From Rhodocyclales bacterium (lineage in GTDB: Bacteria > Pseudomonadota > Gammaproteobacteria > Burkholderiales > Rhodocyclaceae), in NCBI GenBank assembly GCA_003105015.1, contig PQAF01000025.1:1-39403 (forward strand): a stretch of 39,403 nt of DNA. Reading direction: 5' to 3'. Position 1 is the first letter of the stretch; each line of letters begins with the position of its first letter. Of the stretch, positions 17,829 to 25,262 are shown piece by piece. The position numbers and the translations under genes were made by a program. Under the pieces are notes generated by a model, which was not told where the DNA came from, ran no database searches, and saw only the letters and a program-made list of their open reading frames with translations.

Positions 17829-19310
17829 ATGCTGAAAAAAATCGCCCTGGCTCTGTTGTCCGTGTGCGTGCTGTTGGCCGCCGTCGTGGCGGCGAACACG
17901 CTGCGCCACGGCTCGCGCCAGATCGACGTGACGCCGGCGCCGCCGCTCAAGCTCGACGAGAATGCCGCGGCGCAGCGCCTCGCCGCCGCCGTGCGCCTGC
18001 GCACCATTTCCCTCGACGGCGGGTCGGCCGCCAGCGCGGCCGAGTTCCGCAAGCTGCACGCCCTGCTGAAGAAATCCTTTCCGCGCGCCCATGCCGTGCT
18101 CAAGCGCGAGACCGTCAACGAGCTGAGCCTGCTGTACACCTGGCCGGGCAGCGATCCGGCGGCGAAGCCGATCATGCTGATGGCGCACCAGGACGTCGTG
18201 CCCATCGCCCACGGCACCGAGCGGGACTGGCTCGCCGACCCCTTCGGCGGCGTGATCCGCGACGGCTTCGTCTGGGGACGCGGCGCCTGGGACGACAAGG
18301 CCAACCTGTTCGCCATCTTCGAGGCGGTCGAGACGCTCGCCGCCGCGGGCTTCAAGCCGCGCCAGACCGTCTACATCGCCTCCGGCCACGACGAGGAGAT
18401 CGGCGGCGAGCAGGGTGCCAAGGCCATCGCCGCGCTGTTGCAGTCGCGCGGCGTCCGGCTCGAATTCGTCCTCGACGAGGGCCTGCTCATCACCGAGGGC
18501 GTGCTGAAGGGCCTCGACAAGCCGGTGGCCCTCGTCGGTACGGCGGAGAAGGGCTATCTCACGCTGGCGCTGGCGGCGAAGGCCCGCCCCGGCCATTCCT
18601 CGATGCCGCCGCCCGAGACCGCCATCGGCATGCTGAGCGCGGCGCTGGTGCGGCTGGAGGACCGGCAGATGCCGGCGGAGATCCGCGGCGTCGCCGCAGA
18701 GATGTTCGACACCATCGCGCCGGAAATGAATGGCGTGAATCGCGTGCTGCTCTCCAATCTCTGGCTGTTCGGCCCCGTCGTGAAGGGCCAGCTGGAAAAG
18801 GCCGCCAGCACCAACGCCATGCTGCGCACCACCACGGCGCTCACCGTGGTGCAGGCCGGCAACAAGGAGAACGTGCTGCCCGCGCTCGCCGAGGCGAAGG
18901 TGAACTTCCGCATCCTGCCGGGCGACAGCATCGATGGCGTGACGGCGCACGCCAGGGCTGCGGTCGCCAACCAGGCGGTCTCGGTGGCGCCCAGCGGCCA
19001 TGCCAACGAGCCGACGGCGATCTCGCCCTCGGCCGCGCCTGGCTACCGCCTGATCAACCGCAGCATCCGCGAGCTGTTTCCCGGCACCGTGGTGGCGCCC
19101 GGCCTGATGATCGCGGCCACCGACTCGCGCCACATGGCGCCGATCGCCGACGCCATCTACCGCTTCTCGCCGGTGCGCGCGAGAAGCGAGGACCTGCCGC
19201 GCTTCCACAGCACCAACGAGCGCATCTCGGTCGCCAACCACGCCGAGCTGATCCGCTTCTACCATCGCCTGCTGCACAACGCGGCCGGCAATCAAGAGGA
19301 AAAGAAATGA
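17829..19310 (+). CDS. M20 metallopeptidase, PM20D1-type N-acyl amino acid hydrolase
   Basis: Zinc hydrolase of 493 residues with an N-terminal signal or anchor segment (about 5-23, IALALLSVCVLLAAVVAA), so it probably acts outside the cytoplasmic membrane. M20 ligands are visible: His120 and Asp122 (MAHQDVVP), bridging Asp155 (GRGAWDDK), Glu189/Glu190 (GHDEEIGG), Asp216 (VLDEG) and His460 (FHSTNE). It resembles mammalian PM20D1 well beyond the metal sites, for example NLWLFGPVV, TNAMLRTTTALT and TDSRH. PM20D1 joins or cleaves fatty acids and amino acids. In a fatty-acid oxidation cluster, release of fatty acids from N-acyl amino acids is a reasonable inference; carboxypeptidase S-like dipeptidase activity is the alternative. 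Its stop overlaps the next start by 4 nt. Confidence 0.85.
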   Translation: MLKKIALALLSVCVLLAAVVAANTLRHGSRQIDVTPAPPLKLDENAAAQRLAAAVRLRTISLDGGSAASAAEFRKLHALLKKSFPRAHAVLKRETVNELSLLYTWPGSDPAAKPIMLMAHQDVVPIAHGTERDWLADPFGGVIRDGFVWGRGAWDDKANLFAIFEAVETLAAAGFKPRQTVYIASGHDEEIGGEQGAKAIAALLQSRGVRLEFVLDEGLLITEGVLKGLDKPVALVGTAEKGYLTLALAAKARPGHSSMPPPETAIGMLSAALVRLEDRQMPAEIRGVAAEMFDTIAPEMNGVNRVLLSNLWLFGPVVKGQLEKAASTNAMLRTTTALTVVQAGNKENVLPALAEAKVNFRILPGDSIDGVTAHARAAVANQAVSVAPSGHANEPTAISPSAAPGYRLINRSIRELFPGTVVAPGLMIAATDSRHMAPIADAIYRFSPVRARSEDLPRFHSTNERISVANHAELIRFYHRLLHNAAGNQEEKK

Positions 19311-20107
19311 ACGAACAGGTCCTGCTCGACATCCGCGGCGCCATCGCCACGCTGACCTTGAACCGCCCGCAGGCGATGAATTCGCTTGGGCTGGAGATGG
19401 GCCGGGCCTTCCTCGCGCGTGCCGAGGAGTTGCGGAAGGCGCAGGGCGTGAAGGTCGTCGTCGTCACCGGCGCCGGCGACCACTTCATGGCCGGCGGCGA
19501 CATCAAGGAGTTCCACACCATGGTGGCCGAGACGCCGGACGAACGCGAGCGCGCCTTCGGCAAACTGATCGGCGAGCTGATCAACCCGGCCGTCGAGATC
19601 CTGCGCGGCCTGCCGGCCCCGGTCGTCGGCAAGATCCGCGGCGCCTGCGCCGGCTTCGGCTTCTCGCTGATGGCCGGCTGCGACCTGGCGCTGGCGGCCG
19701 ACAACGCCTATTTCACCACCGGCTATTCCCTGCTCGGCACCACCGCCGACGGCGGCGGCACGTACTTCCTGCCGCGCCTGGTCGGGGCGAAGAAGGCGGC
19801 CGAGCTGACCCTGCTGGCCGAGCGGATCGACGCCCAGCAGGCGTTGGGCCTCGGCCTCATCAACCGCGTCGTGCCGGCAGCGGAACTCGACGCGGCCTGC
19901 GAGGCGCTGGCGACACGCCTCGCCGCGGGGCCGGCCTTTGCCTACGCCAACGCCAAGCGCCTGCTCAACGGCTCGCTGGCCGCCTCGCTGGCCGACCAGC
20001 TGGCGGCGGAAGCCGCTTCCTTCGGCCGCTGCAGCGCGACGGCCGATTTCGCCGAGGGCGTCACCGCCTTCGTCGAGAAGCGCAAGCCGGCCTTCAAGGG
20101 GAAGTGA
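19307..20107 (+). CDS. Enoyl-CoA hydratase/isomerase family protein (PaaG-like site)
   Basis: Crotonase-fold protein of 266 residues. The ATG at 19307 overlaps the M20 stop (ATGA). The oxyanion-hole motif AGGDIKEF (62-69) is intact, but the two classical hydratase glutamates are missing. The first position lies in AGFGFSLMAGCD (Ser near 120) and the second region reads TTADGGGTYFLPR, with Asp148 as in PaaG-type isomerases. This favours double-bond isomerisation over hydration. Unsaturated fatty acids need such an isomerase, which would complement the two bifunctional enzymes upstream. It ends convergently, overlapping the YdcF-like gene by 14 bp. Confidence 0.85.
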   Translation: MNEQVLLDIRGAIATLTLNRPQAMNSLGLEMGRAFLARAEELRKAQGVKVVVVTGAGDHFMAGGDIKEFHTMVAETPDERERAFGKLIGELINPAVEILRGLPAPVVGKIRGACAGFGFSLMAGCDLALAADNAYFTTGYSLLGTTADGGGTYFLPRLVGAKKAAELTLLAERIDAQQALGLGLINRVVPAAELDAACEALATRLAAGPAFAYANAKRLLNGSLAASLADQLAAEAASFGRCSATADFAEGVTAFVEKRKPAFKGK

Positions 20108-20840
20108 CCCGCTGCACGAACTGGCCGAGCAGTTCGTTGAGGGCGATGCGGCCGGCCCACAGGCCGCCCGATCCCGGCAGCAGGTCGAGCGCGGTCAGCG
20201 GCCCCTTCGCCTCGTAGGCCGTCGGGGCGGCAATGGTCGTCACGTTCTCGGCGGCGAATTCGCCTTGCGCGCGCCGCATGTGCCAGGCGTGGGTCACCAG
20301 CAGCACGCGCGTGACGCCAGCCTTGTGCAGCAGCGGCGCTGAAAGGCGCGCGTTCCCGCGCGTGTCGGCGGAGGCATCCTCGACCCAGCGCACCTTCACC
20401 CCGAATTCCCTTTCCAGCACCGCCTGCATGCTGCGGGCTTCCGCCACGCCGCCGAGCGGTGCGCCGCCGGTCACCAGGAGGGGGAGCCCCGTCTCGCGCT
20501 GCAGGCGAGCGGCGTAGCGGAGGCGCTCGAGCGTCCAGCGGCTGACCGTGTCGCCGCCGTATTCCGGCGCGGCGAAATAGCTGCCGCCGCCGAGAACGAC
20601 GATGGCCTGCGCGCCCTTCGCCTGCGCGATGTCGAGCGGCGGCACGTCCTCGATTGCGGCGAGCATCGGCTTCGTCACCGCCGGCGTGGCGAGCAGCCAG
20701 AGCAGGGCAAGGCCGCTCCAGGCGAGGGACTTGCCGAAGCGCGGCCAGCGCCGCAACAGAAGCAGGCCGAGGGCGGCCAGCAGCAGCGGTCCGGCCGGCG
20801 GCAACGCCAGCGCGGTGAGGATTTTTTTCAGCAGAAACAC
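20094..20840 (-). CDS. YdcF/ElyC-like DUF218 membrane protein
   Basis: Protein of 248 residues starting with GTG at 20840, which shares one base with the stop of the ThDP gene (TAGTG). Two hydrophobic segments (about 8-25 and 32-52, PPAGPLLLAALGLLLL and SLAWSGLALLWLLATPAV) precede the DUF218 domain. The domain shows AQAIVVLGGGSYFAAPEYGG, LPLLVTGGAPLGG, DASADTRGNARLSAPLLH and LLVTHAWHMRRA. Relatives include ElyC and SanA, linked to envelope peptidoglycan or undecaprenyl metabolism; the chemistry is not established. Last gene of the minus-strand trio. Confidence 0.83.
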   Translation of the reverse strand: MFLLKKILTALALPPAGPLLLAALGLLLLRRWPRFGKSLAWSGLALLWLLATPAVTKPMLAAIEDVPPLDIAQAKGAQAIVVLGGGSYFAAPEYGGDTVSRWTLERLRYAARLQRETGLPLLVTGGAPLGGVAEARSMQAVLEREFGVKVRWVEDASADTRGNARLSAPLLHKAGVTRVLLVTHAWHMRRAQGEFAAENVTTIAAPTAYEAKGPLTALDLLPGSGGLWAGRIALNELLGQFVQRVTSP

Positions 20841-22573
20841 TAGCCAGTGACTTTCCGCACCAAGGCGCGGCTCACCATGCGCAGGCGCTGCGCCAGCGGG
20901 AAGCGCTTGAAGTTGGTCTTCACCACGCCGAGGGTGAAGGCGCTGCGCTTCGAGTAGTCGATGTTGACGTCCACCACCACCGGCCGGCCCTCGGCGGCGA
21001 GGCGGCGCGCCTCGGCCACCGTGCCTGCGATGGCGGCGTCGTCCGCCATGCGGAGGTAGGCGGCGCCGGTGGCCAGGGCGACGCCCTCCAGGTTCACCGA
21101 GCCGAGCACGGCGCAGGGCTTGCGGTTGTAGGGGATCTCCTGCGCCTGGGCGATCTGCGACAGCTCGCCGTCGTGGAAGACGAAGTAGACGATGCCCAGC
21201 CCCTCCTTCGTCGCGGTGAGGATTTCCATGGCGGTCATCATGAAGGCGCCGTCGCCGACGATGGAGAAGACCTCGCGCTGCGGCTGCGACAGCTTGGCGC
21301 CGACCGCCGCCGGCACGGCGTAGCCCATGCAGTTGAAGTCGGTCGGCAGGATCAGGCAGCGCGAGGCGTGCACCGGATACAGCTCGGCGGTGAGGAAGGT
21401 GTGGTTGCCGTCGTCCACCGTGGCGATGGCATCGTCGGGCATCTGCTTCCTCACCTCGTCGAAGAAACGTGCCGGATTGACGCGGCCTTTCGAATCGTGG
21501 GCGTACCACTCGTCCCGGTAGGCCTGCTTGTCGCGGCGGATCTGCGCCTGCGGGCCGCTGCCGGCGGGCCGCGCCGCGCCGCGCGCGCGCAATGCAAAAG
21601 TCAGTCGCTGCAATACGGCGGCGGCGTCGCCGGCGAGCGCGACTTTGGCCGGATAGTTCTGGTTGAACACTTCGGGATTGATGTCGATGTGCACCAGGTT
21701 CTCCGGCACCGGCGCGCCGAAGCTGCCGGTGGCGAGCTCGCCGAAGCGCGTGCCGACGGCGAGCAGGGCGTCGCAGCCGTCGAAGGCGTTGCGCGAAGAC
21801 GGCACGGCGTGCGGGCCGAAGCTGTAGCCGGCGTGCAGCGGGTGGGTGTGCGGGAACACCGACTGTCCCTGCAGGGTGGTGGCCACCGGCGCCTGCAGGA
21901 ACTCGGCGAGTTCGACGAGCTGCGGCAGGGCGTCGACGGCGCCCCAGCCGACGAAGAGGCCGGGCCGCTTCGCGGCGAGCAGGAATTCGGCGGCGCGCTG
22001 GATGTCCGCGTCGGCGGGCAGGGCCGGCGCAGGGGGTGGCACGTAGGCGGGCAACTCGCCCACCTCTTCCGGGAACAGCTGCAGGTTCACCGGCAGCTCG
22101 ACGAACACCGGCCCGGGCACGCCGGACGTGGCGATGCGATACGCCTCGAAGAGCATCGGCACCACCTCGGCATGCGACTTGACGTGGAAGGTGGCCTTGG
22201 TCAGCGGCTTCATGAAGGCGTGCTGGTCGATCTCGTGCAGCTGGTAGCGCTTGCCGAGGTCGGTGCGGATGCCGCCGGTGATCACCAGCATCGGCACGCC
22301 GGCGAGCAGCGCCTCGGCGATTCCGCTCGCCGCGTGGGTGAGGCCGGCGGCCGGCACGATGGCCAGCGTGCCGACCGTGCCGGAGACGCGGCTCACCGCG
22401 TCGGCGATGAACGAGGCGGATCCCTCGTGCGTGACGAGCACCGGCACGATCTGTTCCGACTTGTTCAGCTCGTCGTAGAACTCGGTGTTCTGCACCCCGG
22501 GGATGCCGAAGGTGTATTTGACGCCGAGCTGCTCGAGGGCATGCACGGCGAGCCAGGCGGCGGTTTTTTTCAT
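20840..22573 (-). CDS. Thiamine-diphosphate-dependent enzyme (acetolactate synthase-like)
   Basis: ThDP enzyme of 577 residues with the usual three domains. The pyrimidine-binding domain is about 1-165, with activator Glu50 in VTHEGSASFIADA. The central domain is about 185-330, and the pyrophosphate domain is about 370-540, with IVGDGAF (GDG at 440-442). The metal motif normally ending in N(N) reads FVFHDGELSQIAQ, so a His replaces the first Asn. Pyruvate, oxoacid and acyl-CoA substrates are all possible; I do not recognise a specific enzyme. The ATG overlaps the flavoprotein stop by 4 nt, with AGGAAAA upstream, so the two are co-translated. Residues 319-328 (AVLQRLTFAL) are encoded by a copy of the AAAGTCAG-core repeat. 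Confidence 0.85.
   Translation of the reverse strand: MKKTAAWLAVHALEQLGVKYTFGIPGVQNTEFYDELNKSEQIVPVLVTHEGSASFIADAVSRVSGTVGTLAIVPAAGLTHAASGIAEALLAGVPMLVITGGIRTDLGKRYQLHEIDQHAFMKPLTKATFHVKSHAEVVPMLFEAYRIATSGVPGPVFVELPVNLQLFPEEVGELPAYVPPPAPALPADADIQRAAEFLLAAKRPGLFVGWGAVDALPQLVELAEFLQAPVATTLQGQSVFPHTHPLHAGYSFGPHAVPSSRNAFDGCDALLAVGTRFGELATGSFGAPVPENLVHIDINPEVFNQNYPAKVALAGDAAAVLQRLTFALRARGAARPAGSGPQAQIRRDKQAYRDEWYAHDSKGRVNPARFFDEVRKQMPDDAIATVDDGNHTFLTAELYPVHASRCLILPTDFNCMGYAVPAAVGAKLSQPQREVFSIVGDGAFMMTAMEILTATKEGLGIVYFVFHDGELSQIAQAQEIPYNRKPCAVLGSVNLEGVALATGAAYLRMADDAAIAGTVAEARRLAAEGRPVVVDVNIDYSKRSAFTLGVVKTNFKRFPLAQRLRMVSRALVRKVTG
21594..21620 (+). repeat. AAAGTCAG-core 27-bp dispersed repeat, copy B
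   Basis: GCAAAAGTCAGTCGCTGC, then AAT, then ACGGCG. It matches copy A at about 23 of 27 and copy C at 24 of 27 positions. It lies antisense within the ThDP gene, in the variable linker between its central and C-terminal domains. Confidence 0.7.
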
Positions 22574-24180
22574 AGCGCTTTTCCTATCGATCGGCCGGCG
22601 ATGCGGCCGGAGAGCACGCAGCCGCCGAGGAAGGTGCCTTCGAGGGCGCGCAGGCCGTGCATGCCGCCGCCGCCGAAGCCGGTCGCCTCGCCCGCCGCCC
22701 ACAGGCGCGGGATCGGATTTCCGGCAGCGTCGAGCACGCGGCCGTCGAGGTCGGTCTGGATGCCGCCGAGGCTCTTGCGGCTGATGATGTGCTCGCGGAT
22801 GGCGATCAGCGGCAGCGCCTTGTGGTCGTGGATTTTCTGGAACTTGCAGGTGCGCACGCGATCGCCCTTCCATTGCCTGAGCTGGACGAGGCGCTTCAAC
22901 TGCTCGTCCTCGAAGTGCGCCGGGCCGCGCGCGATCTGCGCGTCGTAGCGGCTGATGGCCTCGCCCAGCGCCTCCAGGTCGACGGCCGTGTCGCCCTGCA
23001 GGGCGTTCATTTTGTCCACCAGCGCCGGCAGCGTCTCGGCGACGACGACGTCCTCGCATTTCTCGACCAGGGTGTCGACCAGCCAGCGGTTGCCGAGGAG
23101 CAGGTCGCGCAGGAAGGCCAGCTTCTTCTTGTCGCGGATCGAGGGATTGAACTCGGCGCCGGAGACGGCCAGCTCCTTCAGCGCGATCCTGCGGTTGAGG
23201 ACCTGCCAGGAATACTGCCGCTCGGTGGCGCAGATGCGCGTCACCAGGTCGCGCGTGTCGAAGCCGGTCACCAGCGGCGGGGCGAAGCGCCGGCCCTGCC
23301 AGTCGACCCACAGCGCAGAGCGCGGCGGCACGACGGAGAGGCCGTGGTTGGGTTTCCTCGGCTGCCAGTGGCGCACGCCGGCGGCGTAGTCCCACATCTT
23401 GTCGAGATGGGTGAGGTTGCCGCCGGCGCCTGCCACGGCATCATGCAGGCGGCCGTCGGCGAACTTGTGCGAGCCGTTGAGCAGCGTCGGCGGCGGCGTG
23501 CGCCAGTCGGCGTGCCAGTGCCGGCGCACCTTCTCCAGGTCGCCGCCGTTGATGCCGCCTGAAGCGACCACGACCGCCTCGCCGAAGGCCTCGAAGGGCT
23601 CGCCGCCGCCTTCCAGCGCGCCGCTGCAGCCGCTGATGCCGCCCATCAGGGTGGTGAAGCCCTCGACGCGGTGGCCGAAGTGCACGGCCAGCTTCGCCGC
23701 GTTCGGGTGGTTGCGCAGCCGTGCGATCAACCGCACCGCCAGCTCGCGCCCGGTGCCCCAGACGATGTGGAAGCGCGCCACCGAATTGCCCGGAGTGGTG
23801 AGGCCGCGTTCGATCCAGTGCGGCACCGGGAAGAAGGCGATGCCGTTCCGCTTCAGCCAGAGGTAGACCTCGTCGTGGCAGCGTTCGGTGTAGGCCTCGG
23901 CCCAGCGCCGCGGCCAGTGGTCGTCCGGCCCGAACTCGGCGAAGGCGCACCAGTCGGCGAAGGCTTTTGCCGGGGTGTCCTGGATGCCGTTCTTCTTCTG
24001 CTCGCGGCTGCCGACGACGAAGATGCCGCCGAAGCTCTCCTTCGCCAGGCCGCCGAAGTTCTCCTCTTCGTCGCGGTCGAGGATCGTGACGCTGCGGCCG
24101 GCATCCAGCAGCTCCAGCGCGGCGCAGATGCCGGCCAGGCCGCCGCCGATGACGACGACGTCGCTCTTGTAGGTTCGCAT
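22570..24180 (-). CDS. FAD-dependent dehydrogenase (KstD/fumarate reductase-like)
   Basis: Flavoprotein of 536 residues. The N-terminal dinucleotide motif SDVVVIGGGLAGICAALELL (6-25) is followed by ILDRDEEENFGGLAKESFGG. The C-terminal segment has SRKSLGGIQTDLDGRVL and PRLWAAGEATGFGGGGMHG, the second FAD-binding motif of the fumarate reductase/3-ketosteroid dehydrogenase superfamily. The strong GGAGGAG site upstream supports the ATG at 24180. No signal peptide or heme motif is visible, so it is probably cytoplasmic. It forms a tight pair with the ThDP enzyme. The substrate is unknown; a steroid-like or enoate oxidation is one guess from family resemblance. Confidence 0.83.
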   Translation of the reverse strand: MRTYKSDVVVIGGGLAGICAALELLDAGRSVTILDRDEEENFGGLAKESFGGIFVVGSREQKKNGIQDTPAKAFADWCAFAEFGPDDHWPRRWAEAYTERCHDEVYLWLKRNGIAFFPVPHWIERGLTTPGNSVARFHIVWGTGRELAVRLIARLRNHPNAAKLAVHFGHRVEGFTTLMGGISGCSGALEGGGEPFEAFGEAVVVASGGINGGDLEKVRRHWHADWRTPPPTLLNGSHKFADGRLHDAVAGAGGNLTHLDKMWDYAAGVRHWQPRKPNHGLSVVPPRSALWVDWQGRRFAPPLVTGFDTRDLVTRICATERQYSWQVLNRRIALKELAVSGAEFNPSIRDKKKLAFLRDLLLGNRWLVDTLVEKCEDVVVAETLPALVDKMNALQGDTAVDLEALGEAISRYDAQIARGPAHFEDEQLKRLVQLRQWKGDRVRTCKFQKIHDHKALPLIAIREHIISRKSLGGIQTDLDGRVLDAAGNPIPRLWAAGEATGFGGGGMHGLRALEGTFLGGCVLSGRIAGRSIGKAL

Positions 24181-24536
24181 GCTTTCTCCTCCATGCCGGG
24201 AAGGGTTCCCGGTGCGTGCGCGGTTTCGATCTTGTCCTGCGTCGCTGCGCGCCCGCGAAACGAAAGCATAGCGCAACCCGGTGGGCATGAGTCGTTCCGC
24301 AACGACACGCCAAGTCCTTGCTGCGCAAGGATTCGTCTCGAAGAATCGAATTCGCGTCGGCAGGGGACGACAGAATTCATTGCAGCTGCCGCCGGCTCAA
24401 CACCGGGCCGGCGCCCCATCCATTTGATCCTAGGGAAGAAATGCGCCCTGGCATGGCGATTGCATTGAGCACCGCGGGCGCCGACGGCGTTACGCGGCCC
24501 CGCAGTACCGCGAGTCATTTCAAACAAGGAGTCACT
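24181..24536. other. 356-nt divergent intergenic region
   Basis: No convincing gene. It separates the divergent flavoprotein and bactofilin genes and should hold both promoters, but I see no good -35/-10 pair. Two small hairpins are visible: CCGGGAA-ggg-TTCCCGG (24196-24212) close to the flavoprotein start, and CCTTGC-tgc-GCAAGG near 24316-24330. The bactofilin frame stays open upstream to 24318, but the ribosome site argues against that start. Confidence 0.6.
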
Positions 24537-25121
24537 ATGCTCGACAAGATGCAGCTCTTCGGCAAACACAACGATCCCCAGCCCCAGCAACGGCCCGGCG
24601 CCCCGATCGCCCGCAAACCCGGCGAGCCGGTCATCTCGCCGCCCCGGCCCGAGCCCGTACCCGCAGCGACGGCCGCCAAGGCGGAAGCCAAGCCCGACAC
24701 CCTGCAGGGCAGCCGCCTCATCGTCGGCCCCGACATCAAGCTGAAGGGCGCCGAGATCAGCGATTGCGGCACGCTGGTCGTCGAAGGGCGGGTCGAGGCG
24801 GTGCTCGACAGCCAGGCCATCCAGATCGCCGAGCAGGGCGCCTTCTCGGGGCGCGTCGTCATCGACGTGGCGGAGATCCACGGCCGTTTCGACGGCGACC
24901 TGCTCGCGCGCAAGAAACTGGTGGTGCATTCGACCGGGCAGGTCACCGGCAAGATCCGCTACGGCAAGATCGTCATCGAGGAGGGCGGCGAAGTCTCCGG
25001 CGACGTGCGCTCGCTGGCCTCCGAGCAGGCCGCCCCGGCCGCGACGTCCGCTTCCGATGAAATCAAGCGGGCCGAGCTGGTCGGGCTGGATGCCGCTGCC
25101 TCCCGGCCCCGCGCCGCCTAG
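24537..25121 (+). CDS. Bactofilin (polymer-forming cytoskeletal protein)
   Basis: Self-assembling filament protein of 194 residues. The N-terminal tail (about 1-60) is Pro/Ala/Lys-rich and probably disordered. The bactofilin beta-helix follows (about 62-165), with short repeating units such as GTLVVEGRVEAVLDSQAIQI, GAFSGRVVIDVAEIHGRFDG and GQVTGKIRYGKIVIEEGGEV. The C-terminal tail is again low complexity. Start chosen at 24537 (MLDKMQLFGK) because AAGGAG lies 5 nt upstream. Bactofilins scaffold cell-shape or envelope enzymes; no such partner is adjacent. An intrinsic terminator follows. Confidence 0.88.
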   Translation: MLDKMQLFGKHNDPQPQQRPGAPIARKPGEPVISPPRPEPVPAATAAKAEAKPDTLQGSRLIVGPDIKLKGAEISDCGTLVVEGRVEAVLDSQAIQIAEQGAFSGRVVIDVAEIHGRFDGDLLARKKLVVHSTGQVTGKIRYGKIVIEEGGEVSGDVRSLASEQAAPAATSASDEIKRAELVGLDAAASRPRAA

Positions 25122-25150
25122 CAGAAATAAACCCACCCTCCTCCTGATTG

Positions 25151-25178
25151 GGGCGCCGCAAGGGCGCCCGTTTTTTTT
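25151..25178 (+). terminator. Intrinsic terminator after bactofilin gene
   Basis: Stem GGGCGCC / GGCGCCC (25151-25157, 25163-25169) with loop GCAAG, then G and eight T residues. A second small hairpin, GCCCGC-tgat-GCGGGC (25193-25208), lies between it and metY. Confidence 0.9.
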
Positions 25179-25262
25179 AGTTCCGGCGTAACGCCCGCTG
25201 ATGCGGGCATTAGCCTCCTCTGAAACTGCGTTTTGTCCTGCGGGCTGGCATAATGGGGCACC

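Noticed and set aside
18829..18852. Inverted repeat ACCACGG / CCGTGGT resembling the REP-like element
   Set aside because: It encodes the TTTALTVV stretch conserved with PM20D1, so the palindrome is explained by coding sequence.
24318..24536. Upstream extension of the bactofilin frame by 73 codons
   Set aside because: AAGGAG lies 5 nt before the ATG at 24537, and the extra residues do not look like a bactofilin N-terminus.
25249..25254. CATAAT as a metY -10 box
   Set aside because: No -35 at suitable spacing, and the element is only 8 nt before the start codon.
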